From Aneurinibacillus soli (lineage in GTDB: Bacteria > Bacillota > Bacilli > Aneurinibacillales > Aneurinibacillaceae), in NCBI RefSeq assembly GCF_002355375.1, contig NZ_AP017312.1:2745001-2809000 (forward strand): a stretch of DNA of 64,000 nt, in the 5' to 3' direction. How positions within the stretch are numbered: position 1 is the first letter of the stretch; each line of letters starts with the position of its first letter. The notes beneath the pieces were generated by a model. That model saw only the letters and a list, made by a program, of their open reading frames with translations. It was not told where the DNA came from and searched no databases. Shown piece after piece: positions 38,240 to 47,813 of the stretch. The translations under genes and the position numbers were made by a program.

Positions 38240-38857
38240 TTAAACCAGGCCTTTTTGTAGGCCACGACGCGGCAGGCGCCATTTATAGAAGACAGAAAAC
38301 ATGCGCATAATCGTAATAAACGCGCACAAACCATACAACTGTATTGGATTTGAATGAGCGATCATGCCCGTTCCGATCAAAAGTCCGGCCAGAATCGCCC
38401 ACAGCGCATAAATCTCGTCGCGCAGCACCATTGGCCTACGTCCAGCCAGCACATCGCGAATCATACCGCCACCGATTCCGGTCATAACCGCCGCTACAAC
38501 AACCGCGCTCAGCGGGCGACCTAGCTGCGTTGCATACAACGCCCCCTGTACAGCAAATGCTGCCAATCCAATCGCATCAAGCAACTGCTCCCAACGCTTC
38601 CAGTATCGAATCAGCGCAACGGGCAGGCAGAAGCAAACTGCCATCGCAATCGTTGCCGTCCATAGAAGTGGTCCCTGCTCCCATAAGGTCGGAACCGGAA
38701 TGCCAATAAAAATATTGCGCAGCACTCCGCCACCAAACGCGGTGGCCATTCCAAGGACGAATACTCCATATATATCATATTCCTCCTCCATTGCTACGAC
38801 TGCACCACTCAATGCGAACGCAATTGTCCCAATCACGTTCAGGATATCCCATGTCAT
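38240..38857 (-). CDS. TRIC-family cation channel protein (UPF0126, YvgT-like)
   Basis: 205 residues, six or seven membrane segments in two homologous halves. Each half has a TRIC signature: FGGGVLRNIFIG (about 42) and GIGGGMIRDVLAG (about 126). Prokaryotic TRIC proteins form trimeric cation channels, potassium being favoured; physiological role here unknown. Transcribed alone. Confidence 0.9.
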   Translation of the reverse strand: MTWDILNVIGTIAFALSGAVVAMEEEYDIYGVFVLGMATAFGGGVLRNIFIGIPVPTLWEQGPLLWTATIAMAVCFCLPVALIRYWKRWEQLLDAIGLAAFAVQGALYATQLGRPLSAVVVAAVMTGIGGGMIRDVLAGRRPMVLRDEIYALWAILAGLLIGTGMIAHSNPIQLYGLCAFITIMRMFSVFYKWRLPRRGLQKGLV

Positions 38858-38978
38858 GACTGCTCCCCCTGTATTTCTTGTGTTGTTTTATCTATTCACA
38901 GCGTATCAAGAATCTGAAAAAAAAGAAAGAGAAGTTCATCCGCTTCTTATGTAGTGATTACTCATACAGATAATAAAA

Positions 38979-39026
38979 AACTACACCTCCAATTGTTAGT
39001 CGCTTCTAACAATTGGGGTGTAGTTC
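38979..39026. terminator. Terminator of sstT
   Basis: AACTACACCTCCAATTGTTAG (38979-38999) pairs with 39006-39025 with one G-T pair; six-base loop. Confidence 0.88.
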
Positions 39027-39052
39027 AATCGCCCGATAAGAAGATTTCTTCT

Positions 39053-40291
39053 TTATGCTGCTTTGTTGATATTTATTTTTTTTCCTTCTTTACGCCACTC
39101 TTTAAATTCAGCTGCTGCTGTGAAAAGTACGTCTGTGGATGAATTAAGTGCTGTTTCACAAGAATCTTGTAAAACACCGATGATAAAGCCTACTCCAACT
39201 ACCTGCATAGCAATATCAGCTGGGATGCCAAATAAACTGCATGCTAGAGGAATCAGTAACAAGGATCCACCAGCAACCCCTGAAGCACCACAAGCACATA
39301 TAGCTGATAGTACGCTGAGGATGATTGCTGTAGGAATGTCCACGTGAATACCAAGTGTATGAACCGCCGCAAGTGTCAAAACAGAAATCGTAACAGCGGC
39401 ACCGGCCATATTAATGGTTGCGCCTAATGGAATGGATACGGAATAACTATCCTTATCCAAACCTAGATTTTCACATAATCTCATATTTACAGGAATATTT
39501 GCAGCTGAGCTACGTGTAAAGAATGCTGTAATACCGCTTTCCTTTAAGCACTTAAAAACAAGCGGGAAAGGATTTTGACGTATAGCTACGAACACAATGA
39601 TTGGATTGACAACAAGCGCCACGAAGAACATACAACCAAGCAAAACGGCAAGTAATTTTCCATAGCCTAGTAACGACTCAATTCCATTTGTAGTAATAGA
39701 ATCAAATACTAGGCCCATGATTCCTAATGGTGCAAACTTAATCACCCATGTAACCATTTTAGATACAGCATCTGAAAAATTAGAAATCATCGTTTTTGTC
39801 GTATCAGGGGCATTTCGTAAAGCCAAACCAAGGAGTACCCCCCAAGCTAAAATACCGATATAGTTCGCATTATAAATGGCCTTAACCGGGTTATCAACAA
39901 CGTTTAGCAGTAATGTTTTGAGAACCTCTACAACACCGCCAGGAGCCGTCACACCCTCAGCACCCTTTGCAAGTGTTAAGCTTACAGGAAAAATAAAACT
40001 CATAATAACGGCGATTAATCCAGCTAAAAAGGTTCCTAAAAGATATAGGAAGATAATGGATTTCATATTCGTTTGGTGTCCACTCTTATGTTGAGCGATG
40101 GCTGACATAACCAAGAAGAGTACCAACACAGGTGCGATTGCTTTCAAAGCACCTACAAATAAAGTGCCTAAAATTACAACAGGTTTTGCTGCTCCGGGGA
40201 TCGTTACAGCCAGGATAATACCAATAATCAAACCTACAATTATTTGTTTTACCAGACCCAATTGACCCCACTTTTTCAGTATACTTTTCAT
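39053..40291 (-). CDS. sstT: Serine/threonine:sodium symporter SstT
   Basis: 412 residues of the DAACS (dicarboxylate/amino acid:cation symporter) family. About eight membrane segments plus two re-entrant hairpins. The first hairpin carries [19 protein letters not shown] (about 250), and the following [15 protein letters not shown] holds the sodium/substrate NMxG motif. The later [19 protein letters not shown] segment is characteristic of SstT. Imports L-serine and threonine with sodium. Notable context: glyA, encoding a serine-handling enzyme, lies 1.2 kb away. Confidence 0.93.
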   Translation of the reverse strand: MKSILKKWGQLGLVKQIIVGLIIGIILAVTIPGAAKPVVILGTLFVGALKAIAPVLVLFLVMSAIAQHKSGHQTNMKSIIFLYLLGTFLAGLIAVIMSFIFPVSLTLAKGAEGVTAPGGVVEVLKTLLLNVVDNPVKAIYNANYIGILAWGVLLGLALRNAPDTTKTMISNFSDAVSKMVTWVIKFAPLGIMGLVFDSITTNGIESLLGYGKLLAVLLGCMFFVALVVNPIIVFVAIRQNPFPLVFKCLKESGITAFFTRSSAANIPVNMRLCENLGLDKDSYSVSIPLGATINMAGAAVTISVLTLAAVHTLGIHVDIPTAIILSVLSAICACGASGVAGGSLLLIPLACSLFGIPADIAMQVVGVGFIIGVLQDSCETALNSSTDVLFTAAAEFKEWRKEGKKININKAA

Positions 40292-41022
40292 AGATGTTCC
40301 CCCACTAATTTAAGATAAAACTGTAATATTGCTACTATCGAGTTATCCATCTCTCATAACCCTGCGATAGAGTTACGTCTATTACAAATAGATCGTTCGA
40401 ATAATAGGTGACTTTTATTAGATATGTACCAACCTCACTCCTAGAGTTTGGCTTGGATTTCTAATTAAATAGGTTTCTGTATGATTAATTTCTTCAATGG
40501 ATGGCCATCCTCATCACATTCCACCCCATAAAGACAACTGTCTTCATGGCAAATATTATTATAATGATTTTTTCGATATATTACAACATTATTATATTTA
40601 TCAATAAAGTTTTAAACATTTAAATATTCACATAATTTGTAAGAGAAAACAATATATATCGATAATCTTTTCGCGAGCGATTACTATTTCAAAAGAATTT
40701 ATAGCTCTCAGAAGCAAGGATCTTTATGGATTCATGTACATATCCATGAACCATGCCTTTATAACAAAAAGAAAAAGCAGTGCTTTACTTACTCAAAAAC
40801 ACTGCCCATTTTCTTACTCAAATTTATTTTATGATAAAAACTTTACCACATTAAATGGCTGAAACAGTTTTGGAAAATTTGACGACAATCTTGAAAATTT
40901 CCGTCATCATGACTGAGTGAAAGAAAGTGCATAGACCATAGATCACCCTTCAAGAAGCTGAGAGCCAGACAGGAAACCACCTTTTATAAGCTTAAATTTG
41001 CATCCTGCCAGAATGAAAAACC
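40292..41022. other. Non-coding AT-rich region upstream of sstT
   Basis: No gene recognised. It holds the sstT promoter region and a weak hairpin GCAGTG (40777-40782) / CACTGC (40800-40805) with flanking A/T runs. A short frame at about 40855 (MAETVLENLTTIL) ends after 21 codons and looks like a relic or chance. Confidence 0.4.
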
Positions 41023-41086
<64 letters not shown>

Positions 41087-41168
41087 CGACCAGTCAATAC
41101 CATTAACTCGCAACAAAAAAAGAAGGAACTTTGTCCCTCTCTTGATAGCAAATGCCAATACATCTCTG

Positions 41169-41444
41169 TTATCTGTCTTTCCTCACCAGCAGCGAACAGT
41201 AATAATCGAGATACTCGTCCCATAATATTTCTGTCCCTTCCAACATCTCGTCTTGATGGGCATGAAAAAAAGACAGGGCTGTATTGATCCTGTCTTGGTC
41301 TTGCAAATTATTATATTTAGCTTCCCATTCACTCCATACATCATCCCGTTCAGAAAAACAAATAACCGCTGATCGTTTAATACTCCAGACTCCTAGTATT
41401 TTTCCTTTTAACAAGTCAGCCATCAAATCTTCTTCATTAGTCAC
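41169..41444 (-). CDS. Hypothetical protein, possibly a gene fragment
   Basis: Up to 91 residues (GTG 41444 abutting GGAG; ATG inside at 41423). Acidic and aromatic-rich (GVWSIKRSAVICFSERDDVW). I do not recognise the family. The sequence reads like the interior of a larger, possibly phage-type protein, so it may be a remnant. It lies 33 bp beyond the glyA stop, on the same strand. Confidence 0.4.
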   Translation of the reverse strand: MTNEEDLMADLLKGKILGVWSIKRSAVICFSERDDVWSEWEAKYNNLQDQDRINTALSFFHAHQDEMLEGTEILWDEYLDYYCSLLVRKDR

Positions 41445-41477
41445 TCCTGTAATGAAACGAATTTACGTGCTATCAGA

Positions 41478-42722
41478 CTAGTAAAGCCCTCTATATAAAG
41501 GAAATTGGGACGTAATCTCACGTACACTTCCCAATATTTGATCTTTAACCGTCGAACTCCGGGGATTTTTAAAGGCAAGTCCAATAAGCTGGGCAATTTC
41601 TTTCATTTCCTTAGGTCCTAATCCTCTAGATGTCATAGCAGGAGTCCCGAAGCGAATGCCACTCGTTACTAACGGGCTTGCCGTATCATGAGGAATAGCG
41701 TTTTTATTAGCCGTAATCCCCACTTCATCGAGTATTGTTTCAGCTTCTTTGCCCGTAAGTCCAATCGGGCGCAAATCAACCAATACAATATGATTATCTG
41801 TTCCTCCCGATACAACGGTTAACCCTTCACTCATTAGTGCTTCCGCCAATACGTTAGCATTTTCAAGAGTTTTTTTCATATACGTTTTGAAATCCGGTTG
41901 CAATGCCTCGCCTAGCGCAACCGCTTTTGCCGCGATGACATGCATAAGCGGGCCGCCTTGTGACCCAGGGAATATTGCTTTATCAATGGCTTGCTCCCAT
42001 GGTTTACGGCACATGATGACACCGCCTCTTGGTCCTCGCAACGTTTTATGCGTTGTCGTCGTAACAAAGTGCGCGTGCGGCACCGGGTTAGGATGCAAAC
42101 CTGCCGCGACAATTCCTGCAATATGTGCCATATCCACAAAGAAAATGGCCCCAACTTCGGCCGCAATTTGGGCGAACAACTCAAATTCGATCGTTCGTGG
42201 ATAGGCGCTGGCGCCAGCAACGATCATGTGCGGAAGATGCTTATGAGCGAGCTTTCGCACTTGATCAAAGTCAATGCGCCCCGTTTGTTCATCGACACCA
42301 TAAGGCACAAAATTGTAAAGTCTTCCGGAAAAATTCACCGGACTCCCGTGTGTAAGATGGCCACCATGTGATAAATTCATGCCCAGAATCGTGTCACCAG
42401 GCTTGACTGAAGCAAAATAGACCGCCATATTCGCCTGCGCGCCGGAGTGAGGCTGCACATTGACATGTTCAGCACCAAAAAGCTCTTTGACACGGTGAAT
42501 GGCAAACTCCTCGATCATATCGACATACTCACATCCACCATAATATCTTCTTCCCGGATACCCTTCAGCATATTTGTTGGTCAGTACCGTACCTGTAGCT
42601 TCCATGACAGCCCGGCTTACAAAATTCTCCGATGCAATCAGTTCTATTTTATCCCGCTGCCGTGTAAGTTCTTGCCGAATAGCGTTGGCCACTGCTTTGT
42701 CTTGTTGTTCCAAATATTTCAT
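41478..42722 (-). CDS. glyA: Serine hydroxymethyltransferase
   Basis: 414 residues, standard length. PLP enzyme converting serine plus tetrahydrofolate to glycine plus methylene-THF. Visible: [15 protein letters not shown] (about 30), [17 protein letters not shown] (about 48), [15 protein letters not shown] (about 90), and the PLP lysine in [14 protein letters not shown] (about 227). Start at 42722 follows AAAGGAAG; upstream in-frame codons lack a ribosome site. Context is unusual: it is divergent from a MocR regulator and surrounded by other PLP/B6-related genes, not in the usual upp-atp neighbourhood, so it may be a second, specialised copy (inference). Confidence 0.96.
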   Translation of the reverse strand: MKYLEQQDKAVANAIRQELTRQRDKIELIASENFVSRAVMEATGTVLTNKYAEGYPGRRYYGGCEYVDMIEEFAIHRVKELFGAEHVNVQPHSGAQANMAVYFASVKPGDTILGMNLSHGGHLTHGSPVNFSGRLYNFVPYGVDEQTGRIDFDQVRKLAHKHLPHMIVAGASAYPRTIEFELFAQIAAEVGAIFFVDMAHIAGIVAAGLHPNPVPHAHFVTTTTHKTLRGPRGGVIMCRKPWEQAIDKAIFPGSQGGPLMHVIAAKAVALGEALQPDFKTYMKKTLENANVLAEALMSEGLTVVSGGTDNHIVLVDLRPIGLTGKEAETILDEVGITANKNAIPHDTASPLVTSGIRFGTPAMTSRGLGPKEMKEIAQLIGLAFKNPRSSTVKDQILGSVREITSQFPLYRGLY

Positions 42723-42787
42723 GAACATCTTCCTTTCTGTCTGCATATTTCGTTTGTCACATTCTGTCGTGTTGCAAAAGCAAATAT

Positions 42788-42866
42788 TACCATGATAATA
42801 TACCAATCAATGGATTGTTATTAAATATCCATAAATCAGAAGTTAGAGCAATCCATAATCATGGTA
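42788..42866. promoter_or_regulatory. Candidate MocR operator region between glyA and the regulator gene
   Basis: Contains ATATACCAATC (42798-42808), identical to 47081-47091 upstream of the FMN-protein operon; ATCCATAA (42827-42834) and CAATCCAT (42849-42856), also matched there; and an inverted pair TACCATGATAAT (42788-42799) / ATAATCATGGTA (42855-42866). Shared words at both promoters flanking the regulator suggest one binding protein. Confidence 0.55.
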
Positions 42867-42886
42867 GAAACACTCGAGGTGAATGA

Positions 42887-44317
42887 ATGCTAAAAGTAAA
42901 CCGAGATGACAAACGTCCCATCTGGCAGCAACTTCTGGACCAAGCGATCCATAATATTACAACCAGAAAATGGCCGCCAGGCGAATTGCTGCTCCCATCC
43001 CGCGAACTCGCTCTATTGATTGGTGTTTCCCGTTCAACCATACAGATTGTTTACGAGGAGCTATTCAGCCGCGGGTACACCGTAACCTCTCGTCGCGGCG
43101 GGACAAGAGTTAGCGAAGGGACATATACGACTCGTCCTGCAGAGGATGCTACGACCCAAGGACTTGTCCCCCCCGAATTGCCTTTATTAAACGCTGCAGT
43201 CGGTCATTTGCACAGTTGGTTCGGAGACAAAGAAAATCGAAAAGTAGAGATCGACTTCAGTCCCCATGAGCCTTATTTGGACGAACGTTTTCAAAAAAAT
43301 TGGAGACAATCGTTTTTACAGGCCTCCACAAAAACAGACCTGGACAGCTGGGCTTACGGCGATGCCTATGGATTCCTGCCGCTACGAAAACAGATTCAAC
43401 GTTATTTGTCACTTGAACGGGGTCTTCATGTGAGTATCGATCAAATCATATTAACCTCAGGCGCACAACATAGCCTTGATTTGATCGCCCAGGCCCTTTT
43501 ACATGAAGGAGAAACGGTTTCGGTTGAAGATCCTGGCTTCCCTGCTGCCTGGATGGCGATGAAGTATCGGCGTATGCAAGTTGTTCCTGTTCCGGTCGAC
43601 GAGCACGGGCTATGCGTAGACCGCATTCACCCTCAATCCAAACTTGTGTTTGTTACGCCATCGCACCAGTGTGCGGTTGGAGTTATTATGTCGGAACCTC
43701 GCAGGCAACAATTGTTACACATGGCTGCCGAGCAGCGGTTCTGGATTGTTGAGGATGATTACGACAGCGAATTTCGATATCGCGGTGACCCACTTCCAAC
43801 CTTGTTCAGTCAGCGACCTCAGAACACGTTGTATATGATGAGTTTTTCCAAAATGGTTGCTCCTGGTATTCGGATATCAGCAATCATCGGTCCAAAAGAG
43901 GCCATTCGTCAGCTTGCCCACGTCCATGAATTAACCTATCGTCATCTTCCGATTATGGAGCAATTAACACTTACTCATTTTATCGAACACGGTCATTTCA
44001 TGCGCCATATGAGACGAGTTCGAAATGTATATCGGCGCAGACACGAAGCCATGACGAAGGCGATTATCATGACAGGTCTGAGCGAACACTTCACACTAAG
44101 CGGCGTAGAAACGGGGTTGCATATGCTTCTTGAGGCTGATAAATCGTTTGACGAAGAAGCCGTGACGCACCTAGCGCTCGAAAAAGGAATCCGTGTTTAT
44201 CCGCTTAGCACATATTGTTTGGAAAGCGATCGAAAAGGATGGGTACTGGGTTTTGCTAAAGTAGATGAAACTGCCATTGAAGAAGGCATTTATCGTCTGG
44301 CGGGGATGCTTTTATAA
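42887..44317 (+). CDS. MocR/PdxR-type regulator (GntR wHTH fused to aminotransferase domain)
   Basis: 476 residues. N-terminal GntR winged helix (DDKRPIWQQLLDQAIHNI, PPGELLLPSRELALLIGVSR, to about 78), a linker (about 80-115) and a fold-type I aminotransferase-like domain. That domain has SGAQHSLDLI (about 190), SHQCAVGVIMS (about 260), EDDYDSEFRY (about 287) and SFSKMVAPGIRISA, whose Lys (about 318) should bind PLP. MocR proteins sense PLP or a PLP adduct; PdxR activates B6 synthesis genes. Here no pdxS/T genes are present; likely targets are the divergent glyA and the operon starting at 46997 (see operator entries). ATG after GAGGTG. Confidence 0.93.
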   Translation: MLKVNRDDKRPIWQQLLDQAIHNITTRKWPPGELLLPSRELALLIGVSRSTIQIVYEELFSRGYTVTSRRGGTRVSEGTYTTRPAEDATTQGLVPPELPLLNAAVGHLHSWFGDKENRKVEIDFSPHEPYLDERFQKNWRQSFLQASTKTDLDSWAYGDAYGFLPLRKQIQRYLSLERGLHVSIDQIILTSGAQHSLDLIAQALLHEGETVSVEDPGFPAAWMAMKYRRMQVVPVPVDEHGLCVDRIHPQSKLVFVTPSHQCAVGVIMSEPRRQQLLHMAAEQRFWIVEDDYDSEFRYRGDPLPTLFSQRPQNTLYMMSFSKMVAPGIRISAIIGPKEAIRQLAHVHELTYRHLPIMEQLTLTHFIEHGHFMRHMRRVRNVYRRRHEAMTKAIIMTGLSEHFTLSGVETGLHMLLEADKSFDEEAVTHLALEKGIRVYPLSTYCLESDRKGWVLGFAKVDETAIEEGIYRLAGMLL

Positions 44318-44355
44318 TACAAGTATCCCCGTCCGAGTTTGCCCTTGATTACAGC

Positions 44356-45549
44356 TCAATTCGTGCTGCCATCCAGTTCCCTCAGCACATGACCTAGTAT
44401 GTCGATCGCCTGATCTATTTCATCGTTGGTTACGTATAAGCTTGGCATAAACCGGATGACGTGGGTTCCTCCCGGCAAGACAAGCAGTCCGTTCTGATGT
44501 AATTTCTGAATAATTGGCGCAACAGGTTCCGTAAACTCAATGCCAATGAGCAGTCCTAACCCTCGAACGGCACGAATGACAGGATAAGTTTTTAAATCAT
44601 TTCCCAGCTTGTCTAGGGCATACGCCCCCGCTTTTTTTGCTCGTTCAAACAATCCGTCCTCCATCAACATTTCAATGGTCGCAAGCCCGGCTGCCGTGGG
44701 AAGAGGTGAACCGCCAAACGTGGAAGCATGGCTACCGGCTGAAAAGGCATCCCTAAGCTTTTCCTTTCCCATCATGGCCCCGATTGGCAAACCGCTAGCC
44801 AACCCCTTCGCCAGCGTGATGATATCCGGTTCGATTCCATAATGCTCATAGGCAAACATGCTCCCTGTTCTTCCCATTCCGGTCTGTACTTCATCGACGA
44901 TCAGGAGAATTCCTTTTTCCTTGCATAACGTAGCTAGATCAAGCACGAATTTTGGTTCGGCAAGATGAACACCGCTCTCTCCCTGCACCAGCTCCAGCAT
45001 GATAGCAGCTGTTTTCTGCGTGATCCTGCTTCTTACACTCTGAATATCATTAAAGCGCGCATGCACAAATCCTTCCGGAAGTGGAAGACAGCCATCCTTG
45101 ACCTTCTCTTGTCCCGTAGCTGTCAAGGTAGCGAGTGTACGACCATGGAACGATTGTTCAAACGCAATGATCTCGTATCGTTCATTCTCCAGCACACGTT
45201 GGTGATACCTGCGAGCACATTTGATGGCTGCTTCGTTTGCTTCGGCGCCGCTATTACAGAAAAAAACGAGATCAGCACAGCTGATTGTCACAAGTTTTTC
45301 CGCAAGCTCTTCCTGCGTCGGGATATGAAACAAATTGGATACATGCCATACTTGCTCCAGTTGTTCCTGAATTCGCATCTTTACCCTTTCTGGGACGTGA
45401 CCCAGATTACAAACGGCGAGACCAGTCATAAAGTCCAAATACGATTTCCCTTCATCATCCCACAGTGTCGCTTTATTTCCTTTCACCAGTGTGAGCGGGA
45501 ATTTGTTGTAGGTTGGGAATAAATAGCTTCTTTCCAGTATAACCACCAC
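44356..45549 (-). CDS. Class III aminotransferase, acetylornithine transaminase-like
   Basis: 397 residues. PLP lysine in DIITLAKGLASGLPIGA (about 240), with FCNSGAEANEAAIKCARR (about 97), FHGRTLATLTATG (about 133) and VDEVQTGMGRTG (about 210) as cofactor-site blocks. Closest to ArgD/acetylornithine-type enzymes, but it is not among other arg genes. With a YggS-like protein and an FMN split-barrel protein upstream it may act on another omega-amino substrate. GTG start; the ribosome site is weak. Convergent with the MocR gene, 38 bp apart. Confidence 0.9.
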   Translation of the reverse strand: MVVILERSYLFPTYNKFPLTLVKGNKATLWDDEGKSYLDFMTGLAVCNLGHVPERVKMRIQEQLEQVWHVSNLFHIPTQEELAEKLVTISCADLVFFCNSGAEANEAAIKCARRYHQRVLENERYEIIAFEQSFHGRTLATLTATGQEKVKDGCLPLPEGFVHARFNDIQSVRSRITQKTAAIMLELVQGESGVHLAEPKFVLDLATLCKEKGILLIVDEVQTGMGRTGSMFAYEHYGIEPDIITLAKGLASGLPIGAMMGKEKLRDAFSAGSHASTFGGSPLPTAAGLATIEMLMEDGLFERAKKAGAYALDKLGNDLKTYPVIRAVRGLGLLIGIEFTEPVAPIIQKLHQNGLLVLPGGTHVIRFMPSLYVTNDEIDQAIDILGHVLRELDGSTN

Positions 45550-45618
45550 TTTCTGGCACGCTACGCGCCTGATCTATAATAAAGGTGCCTCCGTAGGTGA
45601 CATTCTCCTGCCCCTCTC

Positions 45619-46362
45619 CTAATCGTCCTGGCGCGCGTTTTCATTCCAGTAATAGCTGTCCGGCAAGTAACGTTGGCCAAATACACTTGTCCCTACGCGG
45701 ATGATGGTAGCTCCTTCTTCGATGGCCACCTTGAAATCACCGGACATGCCCATCGAGAGGATATCCATTTCTACACGCGGAAACTTTTTCTCTCGAATCT
45801 GTGTTTGAATACATTTTAATAATCGGAAGCAGTGCCGGGTCTCGTCGTTTGTAGCATTCAGTTTTCCAATCGTCATTAAGCCTTTCACGTTTAACGTTGC
45901 GAACTGGGACAATTGTTCCACCAACTCCAGTGCCGTTTCCGGAGAAGCACCAAATTTACTTTCTTCGTAGGACGTGTTGATTTGTACCAGAATATCCATG
46001 GTCTTGTTCTCTTTGGTGAGCTGATGGTGCAGAGCCTGCCCCAACTTCAAACGATCCACAGAATGAATGAGCGTAACATATTTGACAACGTCCTTCACTT
46101 TATTCGTTTGCAGATGTCCGATAAAATGCCATTCCACTTGATTATATTGCTGCATAAGTGGAAACTTGTCCCGCAGTTCTTGCGCTTTGTTTTCCCCAAA
46201 TAGAGTCTCACCCGCTTGTATAGCCATTTGTAATTTTTCGAGCCGTACGGTTTTGGTCGCCAACAATAATTTTACGTCCTCTATCTTTCGCCCTGAGGCT
46301 TGGCAAGCCAATTCCATCTGCTGTCTCACGGTTTTGAGATTCTCTTCGACTAGCTGGCCCAT
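45619..46362 (-). CDS. YggS family PLP-homeostasis protein
   Basis: 247 residues, alanine-racemase-like N-terminal TIM barrel. PLP lysine in LLLATKTV (about 37); FGENKAQEL (about 54); WHFIGHLQTNKVKDVV (about 78-93); SMGMSGDFKVAIEEGAT (about 203) and IRVGTSVFG (about 223) bind the phosphate. YggS/PLPBP proteins buffer PLP and affect amino-acid pools rather than catalysing a defined reaction. B. subtilis has YlmE in the division cluster; this one lies in a PLP-related operon, so it may be an additional paralogue. Confidence 0.9.
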   Translation of the reverse strand: MGQLVEENLKTVRQQMELACQASGRKIEDVKLLLATKTVRLEKLQMAIQAGETLFGENKAQELRDKFPLMQQYNQVEWHFIGHLQTNKVKDVVKYVTLIHSVDRLKLGQALHHQLTKENKTMDILVQINTSYEESKFGASPETALELVEQLSQFATLNVKGLMTIGKLNATNDETRHCFRLLKCIQTQIREKKFPRVEMDILSMGMSGDFKVAIEEGATIIRVGTSVFGQRYLPDSYYWNENARQDD

Positions 46363-46460
46363 GTCTCCTACCCTCTTTCTGTTCTACGTTTGTAAATGAT
46401 CACGTTAAGCTTATTGCGTTTTGGATTGCAATAAAGCATCCAAAAAATAAACAAAACATC

Positions 46461-46997
46461 TTACACAGTTTTTCCAGGTTTGAACATTTTTTCTTCTTCA
46501 ATCTGATTTTCTTTCGCGGTGATATGATGCGGATCAATTCGGTACACCTGAACCGGACCACCGAATACTGCTGATCGGTATTTATCTACGTGCTGCTGAG
46601 GTAACGGCCGATTATAGTAACCAGGGACATACTTATAAATCATTTCTTGCAACATGTGTGTAGCTTCATCCAGATCGACAATGGGCTGTGCCTTGCCAAA
46701 AATCATTACACTCATATACGCCGTGTCCGTCTTGGCTGGAACCGGATCAGTAATAGTTCCATATTCTTCACAAACCGTAAAGCAGACCTCCGGATTCGCA
46801 CCCATAACCTGATTTCGTCTCCCATCAGTGGCTCCATGGAAATAAAGCTTTCCATTTGTCCAAACAAAATTGAGCGGAACAACATACGGCAGATGACCAT
46901 CGACCATTCCAAGATGTCCAATTCGAGCTCGCTGCAGAAATGTCTCAATCTTGCTCTTGTCCAACACTTCTCTTATCTTGTAACGCACTCCATCCAT
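46461..46997 (-). CDS. Pyridoxamine 5'-phosphate oxidase-family FMN-binding protein (NimA-like)
   Basis: 178 residues, split-barrel flavoprotein. RARIGHLGMVDGHLPYVVPL (about 24-43), LYFHGATDGRRNQVM (about 52) with the conserved His/Arg, and CFTVCEEYG are typical of the NimA/PNPOx-like subgroup. These bind FMN; some reduce nitro compounds, others oxidise B6 vitamers. It heads a likely operon with the YggS-like and aminotransferase genes, which favours a B6-related role (inference). ATG at 46997 follows AGGAGTG with correct spacing; an upstream in-frame GTG is too close. Confidence 0.9.
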   Translation of the reverse strand: MDGVRYKIREVLDKSKIETFLQRARIGHLGMVDGHLPYVVPLNFVWTNGKLYFHGATDGRRNQVMGANPEVCFTVCEEYGTITDPVPAKTDTAYMSVMIFGKAQPIVDLDEATHMLQEMIYKYVPGYYNRPLPQQHVDKYRSAVFGGPVQVYRIDPHHITAKENQIEEEKMFKPGKTV

Positions 46998-47064
46998 TGT
47001 TATCACTCCTATTGTATTGAAGTATTATTATGGAAGTTTATCAGCTATTGGAATGAATATAAAT

Positions 47065-47095
47065 GTCCATAATTTCAGAAATATACCAATCCATA
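47065..47095 (-). promoter_or_regulatory. Candidate MocR operator of the FMN-protein operon
   Basis: GTCCATAAT (47065-47073), ATATACCAATC (47081-47091, exact copy of 42798-42808) and CAATCCAT (47088-47095, also at 42849-42856) lie 70-100 bp upstream of the 46997 start. Confidence 0.5.
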
Positions 47096-47172
47096 TTCGA
47101 CACTAAGTAATGCTCCCCTAAGTCATACCTTATAGTCAGCGCATACGTATTTTGTCTGTTCCATTTTCACAG

Positions 47173-47622
47173 TCAATGACGTGAGCACTTGCTTGTCGTG
47201 CTGTTTAACCCAGCGAAAAAAGACTTCAATACCCCAGCGTTTTTCATACGAATCACAAACGGTTGATGATGCCTAACGAATGAATCAAGGCGCTTGACCT
47301 GAAAATAAGCACGGTCTGCCACCATAATAAAATTTGGATTCAAAAAGCTTTCCATCATCGGGATGCCATAGCGTAACCCTGTGGTTTCCACTACGTCATA
47401 CGGCATCTTTGATGCCTCCAAAAGAGCGACATATAGTTTTACACCGGACCGTTTTCCGTGATACGGAGCCCAGGGAAGTCGAGATTCTCCTACCGTCATT
47501 GTCGTAGAATCAATGAGCAACAGTTCTTTTGGAAATGAGGTAGAACGACGAATACGACGATTGCAGCGTGAAAGAAGCGTGCTAAAAAGCCCTTTGAAAA
47601 TCGAATAAGGGACCTGGCTCAT
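47173..47622 (-). pseudogene. IS4-type transposase fragment
   Basis: About 150 codons remain. LLIDSTTMTVGESRL holds the first catalytic Asp and MVADRAYFQVKRLD the second (DDE family, IS4 group). The N-terminal region and the C-terminal Glu domain are missing, and no terminal inverted repeats are apparent. It marks a former IS insertion next to the Sel1 gene. Confidence 0.8.
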
Positions 47623-47813
47623 CTTGTTCCAGAATAGAAAGGAATGTGGTAGATTTAGTTAATCAACACTTGTGGTATTTTATTACTATATTGGATATTA
47701 TACGCATGACAAAAGTATTGTTATTCTCGAAATGGAAGGTTAATCAACCAGGATGGCGAAAAGGCTATATATAAGGTAAATAATTACATAAACCTAAATA
47801 GGGGGTAGCATTT

